A DNA stretch of 32,154 nt from a virus, in IMG/VR virus record IMGVR_UViG_3300031857_000838, positions 1 to 32,154 of that record; one strand, given 5' to 3'. The position numbers were made by a program, and so were the translations under genes. Shown one piece after another: positions 6,551 to 12,875 of this stretch. Under the pieces are notes generated by a model. That model was given only the letters and a program-made list of their open reading frames with translations. It made no database searches and was not told the DNA's origin. Numbering within the stretch: the first letter of the stretch is position 1; each line of letters starts with the position of its first letter.

Positions 6551-7702
6551 ATGAAGATGACACCCTTGCAGCGCATCGAGCGTGCGCATGTATCCCTCAT
6601 CCGAGACCCGGAGTTCATGTGGTTGTCCGGCATCATCGTCATGGGCAACAACGTAGTGACCACCCAGCCGGGTATCACCGCACGCACCGATGGCGTTAAT
6701 GTCGAGTACAGCGAAGCCTTCATTGCCAACCTGACAGATGCAGAACTCATGGGCCTTGTGCTGCACGAGAAGCTGCACTGTGCGTTCAAGCACCTGACCA
6801 CATGGCATCACCTGTACGAGGACGATGCGCAACTGGCCAACATGGCGTGTGACTTTGTGATCAACCTCATGATCGCAGATCGTGCGGCCAAGGATGGCTT
6901 TTTGCGCCTGCCTGCTGGCGGGTGTGTAGACGAGCAGTACCGTGGCATGGACTCTGGCCAAGTGTTTAAGATGCTCAAGAAGCAATACCCAAACGGTGCG
7001 CCCAGTGGCAAAGGATTCGACCAGCACGATTGGGATGCGGCCAGCGAGCTGACACCAGAGGAAGTCGATGAACTTGCCAAGACCATCGACCAAGCATTGC
7101 GGCAGGGCAACATCCTTGCAAGCAAGGCGGGTGCGAATGTGGACCGCTCGGTGCTTGAGATGCTGCAACCCAAGGTGGATTGGCGTGATGCGCTGCGTGA
7201 GTTCGTGAGCAATACCAAACCCGGTGACGACTACACCACGTACCGCCGCATCAACCGCAGGTTCCAGAGCCAAGACCTGATGCTGCCCACAAGTTATTCC
7301 GACACCATCCACAGGGTTGTGTTGGCTGTGGATACATCGGGTTCGATCGGTGGCCGGGAGCTGGCCGAGTTCCTTGCAGAAGCGCAGTCCGTGTGCGAGT
7401 CTGTTAAGCCTGAACTTGTGGATTTGCTGTATTGGGGGCATGATGTAGCCGCACATGAACAATACGAAGCAGATGCGGTAAGCACTTTGCGCGACAGCAC
7501 CAAGCCGAGAGGAGGTGGTGGCACAGCGCCGAGTTGCGTGACCGAATATCTGCGCGATCAGAACATCCGTCCTGATTGCATTGTCATGCTCACCGATGGT
7601 GATGTGTTCGGGGATTGGGGCAATGACTGGCCCGCCCCCGTTTTATGGTGTATCAACAACTCGCACAACAGTGCGCCACACGGTGTCACCGTGCATATGT
7701 AA
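6551..7702 (+). CDS. DUF2201-type metallopeptidase/VWA-like protein
   Basis: This 383-aa protein joins two modules. The N-terminal part has a zinc-peptidase signature LHEKLHCAFKH (HExxH at 72-76) with a downstream acidic candidate ligand in ACDFVIN (D101). The C-terminal part is VWA-like: VVLAVDTSGSIGG with the MIDAS residues DTSGS at 261-265, a GGGGT segment at 321-325 and VMLTDGD near 345-351. It fits the DUF2201 family, the usual partner of MoxR-type ATPases. An in-frame ATG far upstream inside the ATPase gene is unlikely; ATG 6551 lies just after the ATPase stop. It may recognise or cleave clients delivered by the ATPase; the target is not known. Confidence 0.88.
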   Translation: MKMTPLQRIERAHVSLIRDPEFMWLSGIIVMGNNVVTTQPGITARTDGVNVEYSEAFIANLTDAELMGLVLHEKLHCAFKHLTTWHHLYEDDAQLANMACDFVINLMIADRAAKDGFLRLPAGGCVDEQYRGMDSGQVFKMLKKQYPNGAPSGKGFDQHDWDAASELTPEEVDELAKTIDQALRQGNILASKAGANVDRSVLEMLQPKVDWRDALREFVSNTKPGDDYTTYRRINRRFQSQDLMLPTSYSDTIHRVVLAVDTSGSIGGRELAEFLAEAQSVCESVKPELVDLLYWGHDVAAHEQYEADAVSTLRDSTKPRGGGGTAPSCVTEYLRDQNIRPDCIVMLTDGDVFGDWGNDWPAPVLWCINNSHNSAPHGVTVHM

Positions 7703-7710
7703 GGAACGTA

Positions 7711-7956
7711 ATGCTTCGCAAACCTGACTGCCAGTACAGAGTCCTCCTTCGGGATGGGCGCTGGCACGTGTCTTCGTTCAAAGGCAACACCATGCTTGGA
7801 CCTCAGATGGATTTTTCCGATGAGTCCGTACCTGACTGGATACGCAGGGATGTAGCCCTGCTCAGTCTTGTGGACCCCTTGAGCGAGATCAAGAGTATTG
7901 GACACAGGATCGGTGAAGCGTTTTGGTTAACCCCCAAAGAAGGAGAACAAACATGA
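7711..7956 (+). CDS. Hypothetical phage protein
   Basis: This 81-aa protein has AAGGA (7701-7705) just before its ATG and follows the VWA gene by 8 nt, so it may be cotranscribed with the MoxR/VWA cassette. The sequence starts CQYRVLLRDGRWHVSSFKGN, suggesting a small beta-rich N-terminus, and continues with an acidic helix. I recognise no family. Its stop overlaps the next start (ATGA). Confidence 0.65.
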   Translation: MLRKPDCQYRVLLRDGRWHVSSFKGNTMLGPQMDFSDESVPDWIRRDVALLSLVDPLSEIKSIGHRIGEAFWLTPKEGEQT

Positions 7957-8132
7957 CAAAGACTATTCCATGGATTCCAGTAGGACACCCCGATTTCAAA
8001 TGGAGCAGCGGCTCTGATGTGCAAGCGCTGTGGCGCAAGTATGGATGGGCCCCACCCTCGGAGAAGATGACACCCCCACCCGTGGTCAAGGTGCAAGAGC
8101 CAGCGTGGATAACGTTTAGGAGATTGAAATGA
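7953..8132 (+). CDS. Small hypothetical phage protein
   Basis: This 59-aa ORF is coupled to its neighbours by ATGA overlaps on both sides and has AAGGAG at 7939-7944. It is rich in tryptophan and proline (TIPWIPVGHPDFKW, GWAPPSEKMTPPPVV). No function can be assigned. Confidence 0.6.
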   Translation: MTKTIPWIPVGHPDFKWSSGSDVQALWRKYGWAPPSEKMTPPPVVKVQEPAWITFRRLK

Positions 8133-8293
8133 ACAACGAAGATATTTTTGACGCTGATGGCACGGCGATACAAGCTGCGCTCGACTTAATCGAGGTCATC
8201 ATGCAGACTGACCCCGGCGTGTATGACGAGATTGCTTTACCTGTGGTGGGGCTGTTGAAGCAACGCTTGGCAAGCTCATGGAGGGGCACATGA
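8129..8293 (+). CDS. Small acidic hypothetical protein
   Basis: This 54-aa ORF overlaps the previous stop and the next start by 4 nt each, with TTAGGAG upstream as ribosome site. The protein is acidic and predicted helical (AIQAALDLIEVIMQ), with a short hydrophobic segment in the middle. Its reality rests mainly on the coupled arrangement. Confidence 0.55.
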   Translation: MNNEDIFDADGTAIQAALDLIEVIMQTDPGVYDEIALPVVGLLKQRLASSWRGT

Positions 8294-8385
8294 CATGGCC
8301 TTTCCCACAATTCCCAAACCCCAAAGACACGGGCAACCGAGTACCCAAGTTCAACCCCGGCAACCATGAGGATGCACCGCTATGA
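8290..8385 (+). CDS. Micro-ORF (31 aa)
   Basis: ATG 8290 overlaps the previous stop, and its TGA overlaps the ATG at 8382. The product is proline- and asparagine-rich (PFPQFPNPKDTGNRVPKFN) and has no recognisable domain. The overlaps fill the gap between two genes exactly, which favours a real coupled micro-gene over chance, but that is the only evidence. Confidence 0.45.
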   Translation: MTWPFPQFPNPKDTGNRVPKFNPGNHEDAPL

Positions 8386-8978
8386 CCAAAGACGAAGCAT
8401 TGGACTTGGCGCTGGAGGCGTTGCAGTTCTTTAAAGAGCTATCTCTTAGCATGAATGAGATAGAACGCGCCGAACAAGCCATCACCGCCATCAAGCAAGC
8501 CCGAGCCCTCGACAAGATGGCAGAGAACGCCAGAGAGTTGGGGCTGGACTATGAGCCTTGGAAATCAAGCGACACGGCACATCGGCCCGGAGGATTGCCG
8601 CCGGACTTCACCAAGCATGAGGTTGAAAACGAAGGCGACTGGTCAGAGTGGGTCAATCCCTACTCGGAGCAATACTTCATGAAGTGCTGCGATTGCGGAC
8701 TGGTGCATGAGATGCAGTTCAAAGTTGCCAAGTATTCAGAAGGTGATGAGTGCGAGTTCGTTGCCGATGCCGATCTTCAGGCCGTATTCAGAGCACGAAG
8801 AGTCGCCCCATTCGCTCCTGTGCAGGAGCCAGTCTTTAAGCCATGCAGTTGCAGGTGGAAAGGCGAGGAGCAGGTGCAGCAATGCACCCTGCACGCCGCA
8901 CACGTTGAAGCAATTCATGAGTGGGCCGAACGAGCCAAAACAGCAGAAGCCAAACTCAAGGAGAAGAACAATGGATAA
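8382..8978 (+). CDS. Phage hypothetical protein with Cys pairs
   Basis: This 198-aa protein begins with a helical region common in phage small proteins (MTKDEALDLALEALQFF). A middle segment has CCDCG near residues 107-111, a second Cys-rich segment is PCSCRWKGEEQVQQCTLH, and a C-terminal coiled-coil-like tail has AERAKTAEAKLKEK. The Cys clusters may bind zinc. It overlaps the following gene by 8 nt. The function is unknown; it may be a mosaic of modules found separately in other phages. Confidence 0.75.
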   Translation: MTKDEALDLALEALQFFKELSLSMNEIERAEQAITAIKQARALDKMAENARELGLDYEPWKSSDTAHRPGGLPPDFTKHEVENEGDWSEWVNPYSEQYFMKCCDCGLVHEMQFKVAKYSEGDECEFVADADLQAVFRARRVAPFAPVQEPVFKPCSCRWKGEEQVQQCTLHAAHVEAIHEWAERAKTAEAKLKEKNNG

Positions 8979-9303
8979 GACGATAGACATGGCCCGTAAG
9001 GCTGGTGCAGCTGACATTGCAAGTCACGGATGGACTTCTTGGGTTGGGACGCAATCAACTGAATTTCTCAAACGCTTTGAAGCCCTTGTCCGTGCTGATG
9101 AGCGTGACAAATGGATGGAGCGTGCCCACACCATGATTCTTGGGGAAAGAGAGGCGTGTGCAAAGGTGTGTGATGAACAAGTTGAAAGAAGTCTTGTTGC
9201 CTCAGCAAAGGCAAAGCGCATCACTGACCAGCGTATTTATGATTCCGCAGCCCAAACCTCAGAGTGGAACGCTGCCGCTATTCGAGCCAGGGGGAACACA
9301 TGA
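8971..9303 (+). CDS. REACAKVCDE/IRARGN family phage protein (paralogue 1)
   Basis: This 110-aa protein opens with DKTIDMARKAG, followed by FEALVRADER, EREACAKVCDEQ and a C-terminal AAIRARGNT. The same blocks in the same order recur in the genes at 9300 and, in part, 9856 and 10230, so this is a local paralogous family. Only the spacer between the blocks differs strongly. The stop TGA and the bases before it (AGGGGGAACACATGA) also supply the ribosome site and ATG of the next gene. The function is unknown; helical content is high. Confidence 0.75.
   Translation: MDKTIDMARKAGAADIASHGWTSWVGTQSTEFLKRFEALVRADERDKWMERAHTMILGEREACAKVCDEQVERSLVASAKAKRITDQRIYDSAAQTSEWNAAAIRARGNT
9075..9107 (+). repeat. 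33-nt direct repeat, copy 1
   Basis: These 33 bases, encoding FEALVRADER, recur identically at 9389-9421. A shorter 26-nt version (9964-9989) lies in the third paralogue and matches copy 2 and its flank. The identity at nucleotide level, in genes whose other parts differ, points to recent duplication or recombination within the small-gene cluster. Confidence 0.85.
9145..9173 (+). repeat. 29-nt direct repeat, copy 1
   Basis: These 29 bases, encoding EREACAKVC, are identical to 10401-10429 in the fourth paralogue. The shared block lies in the same reading frame in both genes. Confidence 0.85.
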
Positions 9304-9605
9304 GAGACACGATAGACATGGCCCGTGAAGTCAAAATGCCCTATGACTTTGTAACTGGTGAGCCAATCTACCTTGAAAAGCTGAAAGCCTTTGAAGCCCT
9401 TGTCCGTGCTGATGAGCGTGAGGCATGTGCAAAGGTGTGTGATGATTTACTTGTTCCTGTGCATATTTCACTAGACAACGAATCTTTGTGGGAGGCTGCT
9501 ACTTTGGACTGCGCCGACGCCATCCGAGCAAGGGGGAACACATGCCCACCATGCAACCAAGACTGTGACCAAGGACGCAACTGTCCAGCAAGGGAAAACA
9601 CATGA
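9300..9605 (+). CDS. REACAKVCDE family protein with appended Cys tail (paralogue 2)
   Basis: This 101-aa protein repeats the family blocks RDTIDMAREV, FEALVRADEREACAKVCDD and DAIRARGNT. Unlike its relatives it does not stop there: the usual ACATGA is ACATGC, so the frame continues through CPPCNQDCDQGRNCPARENT before stopping. The tail resembles a separate short phage protein type with CNQDC and GRNCP motifs, so the gene looks like a read-through fusion of two formerly coupled genes. The start overlaps the previous stop. The function is unknown; the Cys tail may bind a metal. Confidence 0.75.
   Translation: MRDTIDMAREVKMPYDFVTGEPIYLEKLKAFEALVRADEREACAKVCDDLLVPVHISLDNESLWEAATLDCADAIRARGNTCPPCNQDCDQGRNCPARENT
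9389..9421 (+). repeat. 33-nt direct repeat, copy 2
   Basis: Identical to 9075-9107 and in the same frame. The identity with the third paralogue (26 nt, 9964-9989) covers the last 24 bases here and two more downstream. Confidence 0.85.
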
Positions 9606-9859
9606 CACCCGAACAAAAAGCGTATTACGAAAAAGAGCTACGTGAAATTCGCAGTGGTGGATATGAGCATGACGCTTATGTCGTGAAGGACATTCATGGA
9701 CTTGGCGGCTACATAGGCCCTGTTGATCCGCCTGTTGTTGGGTTTGGACAGGATGGCGATCCGTTTTATCAGCAGTACCTACGCAACTGGGATGAGGTTG
9801 AAAAATTGATTTCCCAACTGCGAGAAGAAGCAACAAAGGCATGGGGAGAGCAAGCATGA
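9602..9859 (+). CDS. Hypothetical phage protein
   Basis: This 85-aa protein begins MTPEQKAYYEKELREIRSGG and ends in a charged helix, VEKLISQLREEATKAWGEQA. A central glycine/proline segment (GLGGYIGPVDPPVVGFGQ) is probably a loop. The start overlaps the previous stop, with AAGGGAAAAC as ribosome site. It is not a member of the flanking paralogous family. The function is unknown. Confidence 0.65.
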   Translation: MTPEQKAYYEKELREIRSGGYEHDAYVVKDIHGLGGYIGPVDPPVVGFGQDGDPFYQQYLRNWDEVEKLISQLREEATKAWGEQA

Positions 9860-10233
9860 GAGACACGATAGACATGACCCGTGAAGACATTTCCCGCATG
9901 GCCCGTGAGGCTGGCTTTGTAGGCTTTGATGGAGAAAACGGATCGCTTCGCCGCTTCGCCGCTCTTGTCCGTGCTGATGAGCGTGAGGCGTGCGCAAAGC
10001 GGCAATTGGTTGGGCTGACTGAGGATGAAATTGACGAGATTTTTAACAATTGGCCTACATACAACTTAGACCATTACGAATTTGCCCAAGTCGTTGAAGC
10101 CAAGGTATTTGAGAAGAACTTAGCAACAGCAGTGGTCATACCAGATGTTCTGAATCCAAAAGATGAGAATCCCGCTTTTGCAGCAGGCTGGAACGATTGC
10201 AGAGCAGAGATGTTGAAAGGAAGAACCGAATGA
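9856..10233 (+). CDS. REACAK family protein, diverged (paralogue 3)
   Basis: This 125-aa protein keeps the N-terminal blocks of the family (RDTIDMTRED, MAREAGF, FAALVRADEREACAK). It then departs into LVGLTEDEIDEIFNNW and a C-terminal FAAGWNDCRAEMLKGR segment typical of other small phage proteins, and lacks the RARGNT end. It looks like a hybrid in which the family N-terminus has been joined to a different tail. The start overlaps the preceding stop. The function is unknown. Confidence 0.7.
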   Translation: MRDTIDMTREDISRMAREAGFVGFDGENGSLRRFAALVRADEREACAKRQLVGLTEDEIDEIFNNWPTYNLDHYEFAQVVEAKVFEKNLATAVVIPDVLNPKDENPAFAAGWNDCRAEMLKGRTE

Positions 10234-10553
10234 ACAACACCATTCAATTTCACAGCGGAACGCCAGCAACAGAAGTTTTGCGCTTGTCTAAAGATGGCAT
10301 ATGGGCCAATCCTGACATCCCTGCTGATGACGCAGCCAAGCTGGTTCTTGAGGCTATTGACGACAACATCAAGATTTTGGTGCAGAAGGCTGTGCTTGCC
10401 GAAAGAGAGGCGTGTGCAAAGGTGTGTGAAGAATTTGCACGTAAATGGTGGAAGATCCACTGCGACAGCAACCTTCACTACTCATCAACACTCAAGGCCC
10501 ATCAGGATTTCTGTGCCCTGCAAGTTGCCATCCGAGCAAGGGGGAACATATGA
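10230..10553 (+). CDS. REACAK family protein, C-terminal half shared (paralogue 4)
   Basis: This 107-aa protein has a different N-terminus (TIQFHSGTPATEVLRLSKDG, then ANPDIPADDAAKLVLEAI) joined to the family blocks EREACAKVCEE and AIRARGNI. It shares 29 identical bases with the first paralogue. Its end again serves as ribosome site and start (AGGGGGAACATATGA) for the next gene. The N-terminal part is reminiscent of short conserved phage proteins. The function is unknown. Confidence 0.7.
   Translation: MNNTIQFHSGTPATEVLRLSKDGIWANPDIPADDAAKLVLEAIDDNIKILVQKAVLAEREACAKVCEEFARKWWKIHCDSNLHYSSTLKAHQDFCALQVAIRARGNI
10401..10429 (+). repeat. 29-nt direct repeat, copy 2
   Basis: Identical to 9145-9173 and in the same frame, encoding EREACAKVC. 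Confidence 0.85.
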
Positions 10554-10681
10554 AGATATTTCTTGCTTGGTTTGGCGCGGCACACATCATCGCCACGGTC
10601 CTCGGCGCATTGGGTGCGATTGACTATTACTTGTGCATCAGCGAGCCGGGCAAATGTATACCAAAAAAGGGGAACACATGA
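10550..10681 (+). CDS. Small membrane protein
   Basis: This 43-aa ORF starts at the ATG of AGGGGGAACATATGA. Residues 3-25 (FLAWFGAAHIIATVLGALGA) form one hydrophobic helix, followed by a short tail with two Cys and the ending KKGNT. It is likely a single-pass inner-membrane peptide. Its 3' end AAGGGGAACACATGA provides the signals for the next gene. The function is unknown. Confidence 0.6.
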   Translation: MKIFLAWFGAAHIIATVLGALGAIDYYLCISEPGKCIPKKGNT

Positions 10682-10848
10682 CCTACGACTACCAAGGATC
10701 GCTGGCGCAGAAGCTAGTGGACGAGCTGCTGGAGGTGGTTCACAGGTACGACGAAGCGATGGTGCTGCCCACCGCCCTCGGATGCCTTGACCTCGCCAAG
10801 CTGCAACTGTTGCAAGAACACATGGAGGATGACGAAGATGACCTGTAA
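10678..10848 (+). CDS. Small acidic helical protein
   Basis: This 56-aa protein is helical and ends in a very acidic tail (EHMEDDEDDL). The start overlaps the previous stop and follows AAGGGG. The helix AQKLVDELLEVVHRYDEAM is amphipathic and could mediate dimerisation. The function is unknown. Confidence 0.6.
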   Translation: MTYDYQGSLAQKLVDELLEVVHRYDEAMVLPTALGCLDLAKLQLLQEHMEDDEDDL

Positions 10849-10927
10849 ACACCGCTGGGAACCCGGCGACAACCAAGACCGACCCGCATACCGTTGCACC
10901 CGCTGTGGTGCGTGGAGATTTATATGA
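10838..10927 (+). CDS. Micro-ORF with a zinc-knuckle pattern
   Basis: This 29-aa ORF overlaps the previous gene by 11 nt and the next by 4. It encodes CKHRWEP near the start and CTRCGAWRF at the end, a C-x2-H / C-x2-C-like pattern seen in very short phage proteins. The Cys spacing and the exact overlaps are the reason to keep it. Confidence 0.5.
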   Translation: MTCKHRWEPGDNQDRPAYRCTRCGAWRFI

Positions 10928-11079
10928 CCAAAGAAGAAGCCCTCGCAGCAATCAAACTGCTGTCCGCGCTGGAGTCGTGGGCATTCAGCCAACAAAGCAG
11001 ACTGCCCGACTACTTGGTCGATGATATTCAGCGCTCGATGTCCGTGCTGGAGAAGATTGTCTTGGGGAAGCAAGCATGA
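10924..11079 (+). CDS. Small helical protein
   Basis: This 51-aa protein (MTKEEALAAIKLLSALESWA, ending LEKIVLGKQA) starts at the ATG overlapping the preceding micro-ORF stop. It is likely a two-helix peptide. Its stop overlaps the next start. No family is recognised. Confidence 0.55.
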   Translation: MTKEEALAAIKLLSALESWAFSQQSRLPDYLVDDIQRSMSVLEKIVLGKQA

Positions 11080-11315
11080 AATACGAACAAGCCAAACCGC
11101 TGGTGGATACGCTGATCAACTTGGCTGTCCTGTACCACGGGGCACCATCCATGCTCAGGCACAAGATGTACGAAGCGCTGGACGAGTACCTGCCCGATTT
11201 GGATGAGGGCTGCCGCACCCGTGGCTGCATCGCAGTCGATCACTTCAAGGAAAAGCCCGACAACCTTGACAACATGAGCAGTTCCAACAAGCGACCACTC
11301 AAGGAGTACCCATGA
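11076..11315 (+). CDS. Hypothetical phage protein
   Basis: This 79-aa protein is helical in its N-terminal half (AKPLVDTLINLAVLYHG, MYEALDEYLPDL) and has a CRTRGC pair near residue 46. It is coupled by ATGA overlaps at both ends. The function is unknown. Confidence 0.6.
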   Translation: MKYEQAKPLVDTLINLAVLYHGAPSMLRHKMYEALDEYLPDLDEGCRTRGCIAVDHFKEKPDNLDNMSSSNKRPLKEYP

Positions 11316-11614
11316 CCCCTGTACGCCAAAAGAAAATCCGTACGCTACTACGCTCAAAGCCAAGCGGCCTGACGCCCATCGAGATAGCGGAAATCACGGG
11401 GATTCACCCCTCCAACGTGAGGACATCCCTGAGAGCCATGCCCGATGTGTATGTGGACCGCTGGCGCATGGGCAAGCGTGGGCAGTTCGAGAAGGTGTGG
11501 GTTGCTGTACCGGTGCCAGACGACTGCCCTCACCCCAGAGACCGCACCAAGTGGGGCGCACACTACAAGAAACCAAAGACCCAGTGGGTCATAACCGAAG
11601 GAGCGAGAGTATGA
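11312..11614 (+). CDS. Winged-helix DNA-binding-like protein (copy 1)
   Basis: This 100-aa protein has RQKKIRTLLRSKPSGLTPIE, then IAEITGIHPSNVRTSLRAMP, a helix-turn-helix with a likely recognition helix near residues 33-42, then a basic wing-like strand (YVDRWRMGKRGQFEKVWVAV). A paralogue lies at 12272, with the same order and the shared MPD.Y.DRW segment. It is probably a small transcriptional regulator or DNA-binding adaptor. The target is unknown. Confidence 0.7.
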   Translation: MTPVRQKKIRTLLRSKPSGLTPIEIAEITGIHPSNVRTSLRAMPDVYVDRWRMGKRGQFEKVWVAVPVPDDCPHPRDRTKWGAHYKKPKTQWVITEGARV

Positions 11615-11868
11615 ACACTGAAGACGACGAGTTCAACCGCATTGAGCGTGAAGCCAAGCAACGCATGGAGGCCGTGAGTGCAACTTGCCGGACAACCACA
11701 CCTGAAGATGTGCGGAGAATCATCAAGCCTTGGGTGGGGCTTGACCTTGCAGAGATGGACGCCATCATCGACGGCAACATGACAATCACTGACTCAAAAC
11801 TACGCGATGCCGTATACGCGGTAGTGATCGACACAATGACAACTTTGATGGAGAAGAACCATGGCTAA
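11611..11868 (+). CDS. Hypothetical phage protein
   Basis: This 85-aa acidic protein has an N-terminal charged helix (DEFNRIEREAKQRMEAV) and a C-terminal region LRDAVYAVVIDTMTTLMEKN. The start overlaps the previous stop; its 3' end overlaps the next gene by 8 nt. No family is recognised. Confidence 0.6.
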   Translation: MNTEDDEFNRIEREAKQRMEAVSATCRTTTPEDVRRIIKPWVGLDLAEMDAIIDGNMTITDSKLRDAVYAVVIDTMTTLMEKNHG

Positions 11869-12097
11869 GCTGCCGTATACATTCACGATCTGCCCCGACC
11901 AAGACGCACCAAAGAGCTTCACTGCAAGCTGCGCTGAGATGGGGCGCTTACTTCAAGACAGCCCCGACGGCGACCTGACCATCAACCAACGCCGCTTGGG
12001 CACTTGGGACGCATGGCTGGGCGGCGGACTGGATGCGCCGCTCGAAGAAAAGCTCCACGATCTTGTGCAGAAAAGGAAAGAAAAAAATGGAATGTAA
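11861..12097 (+). CDS. Hypothetical phage protein
   Basis: This 78-aa protein begins MAKLPYTFTICPDQDAPKSF, has two Cys in the N-terminal third and ends in a charged helix (HDLVQKRKEKNGM). It overlaps both neighbours by 8-11 nt. The function is unknown. Confidence 0.6.
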   Translation: MAKLPYTFTICPDQDAPKSFTASCAEMGRLLQDSPDGDLTINQRRLGTWDAWLGGGLDAPLEEKLHDLVQKRKEKNGM

Positions 12098-12272
12098 ATG
12101 CCACCCCGAATCGCCTTTCCACTGGAGGCACAATCCAAGACCGAGCATCTTTTTGCAGGACCCTGTCTTCCGCGCCAAGGGTGCGGTAGTGAGTACTGAT
12201 TACAAGATGTTCGGCATCTTCCTGAGAGCGCAACCACATATCAAACCATCCCCCAACAAGTACGAGCTGTAA
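12087..12272 (+). CDS. Small hypothetical protein
   Basis: This 61-aa protein starts at ATG 12087 after AAAAGGAAAG. The N-terminus MECKCHPESPFHWRH has Cys and His residues that could bind a metal, followed by an aromatic region. Its TAA overlaps the next ATG by one base (TAATG). The function is unknown. Confidence 0.55.
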   Translation: MECKCHPESPFHWRHNPRPSIFLQDPVFRAKGAVVSTDYKMFGIFLRAQPHIKPSPNKYEL

Positions 12273-12523
12273 TGAGAACTTTTGCAACGCACGCCGTCCG
12301 CAAGCTACTGCGCGATAACCCTGACGGCATGGACGTAGGCACAATAGCCAACAACCTCGACCGAGAGCCGGGCAACATCCGCAAGCTGCTGTGCACAATG
12401 CCTGACGCCTACATCGACCGCTGGACCAAGTTTGGCGGCGTAGGAAGACCAAGCGCCATATGGTGCGTAGTTGTGCCACCAGAAAATTGCCCCCCACCTG
12501 AAACCAAACGAAGGAGAAACTGA
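12272..12523 (+). CDS. Winged-helix DNA-binding-like protein (copy 2)
   Basis: This 83-aa protein is a paralogue of the 11312 gene: AVRKLLRDNPDGMDVGTIAN, then REPGNIRKLLCTMPDAYIDR matching the equivalent helix-turn-helix and MPD.Y.DRW elements, then a basic wing (GGVGRPSAIWCVVV) and a proline-rich tail. Both copies also share a PPENCP/PDDCP stretch near the end. It is probably a DNA-binding protein; the duplicate may have a different target. Confidence 0.7.
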   Translation: MRTFATHAVRKLLRDNPDGMDVGTIANNLDREPGNIRKLLCTMPDAYIDRWTKFGGVGRPSAIWCVVVPPENCPPPETKRRRN

Positions 12524-12524
12524 A

Positions 12525-12875
12525 ATGAAACCGATCCCAAACTCCGCGCAGATGGAACTGTTCCCCGACCTCCCACCAACCCTCACCCCCGAAGAAGAGC
12601 AGGAGCTGCAGCAAATGATAAAGACAAGTCGCTTGAACAAAGGCATCAACGGCACCTCAGCAGATGACATGCAGGTCAGCGGAAACCACTACAAGGACAT
12701 GCCGATCCAGCCTTGGCACATCATGGAAGCCGTGCTGACGCACGAGGAGTTCGTAGGGTTCCTCAAAGGCAACATCATCAAGTACAGCCTGCGTGCTGGT
12801 CGCAAGGACGGCAGCGATGACGCAGGCAAGGCACGCCACTACGCAGTCAAACTCGCGGAGGTGCAGCGTGGCTAA
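12525..12875 (+). CDS. DUF3310-like protein with QMELF motif
   Basis: This 116-aa protein has the DUF3310 core: VSGNHYKDMPIQPWHIMEAV, then EEFVGFLKGNIIKYSLRAGR and DAGKARHYAVKLAEV. Members are widespread in phages, sometimes labelled nucleotide-kinase-like, but with no settled role that I know. The N-terminal ~40 residues are an extension with QMELF at residues 9-13, which resembles the pentapeptide by which proteins bind the bacterial sliding clamp. The ATG at 12525 is preferred, after AAGGAG. Confidence 0.85.
   Translation: MKPIPNSAQMELFPDLPPTLTPEEEQELQQMIKTSRLNKGINGTSADDMQVSGNHYKDMPIQPWHIMEAVLTHEEFVGFLKGNIIKYSLRAGRKDGSDDAGKARHYAVKLAEVQRG

Noticed and set aside
8971-10553. The repeated blocks as a CRISPR array
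   Set aside because: The repeats are few, unevenly spaced, of different lengths and all in frame within protein genes.
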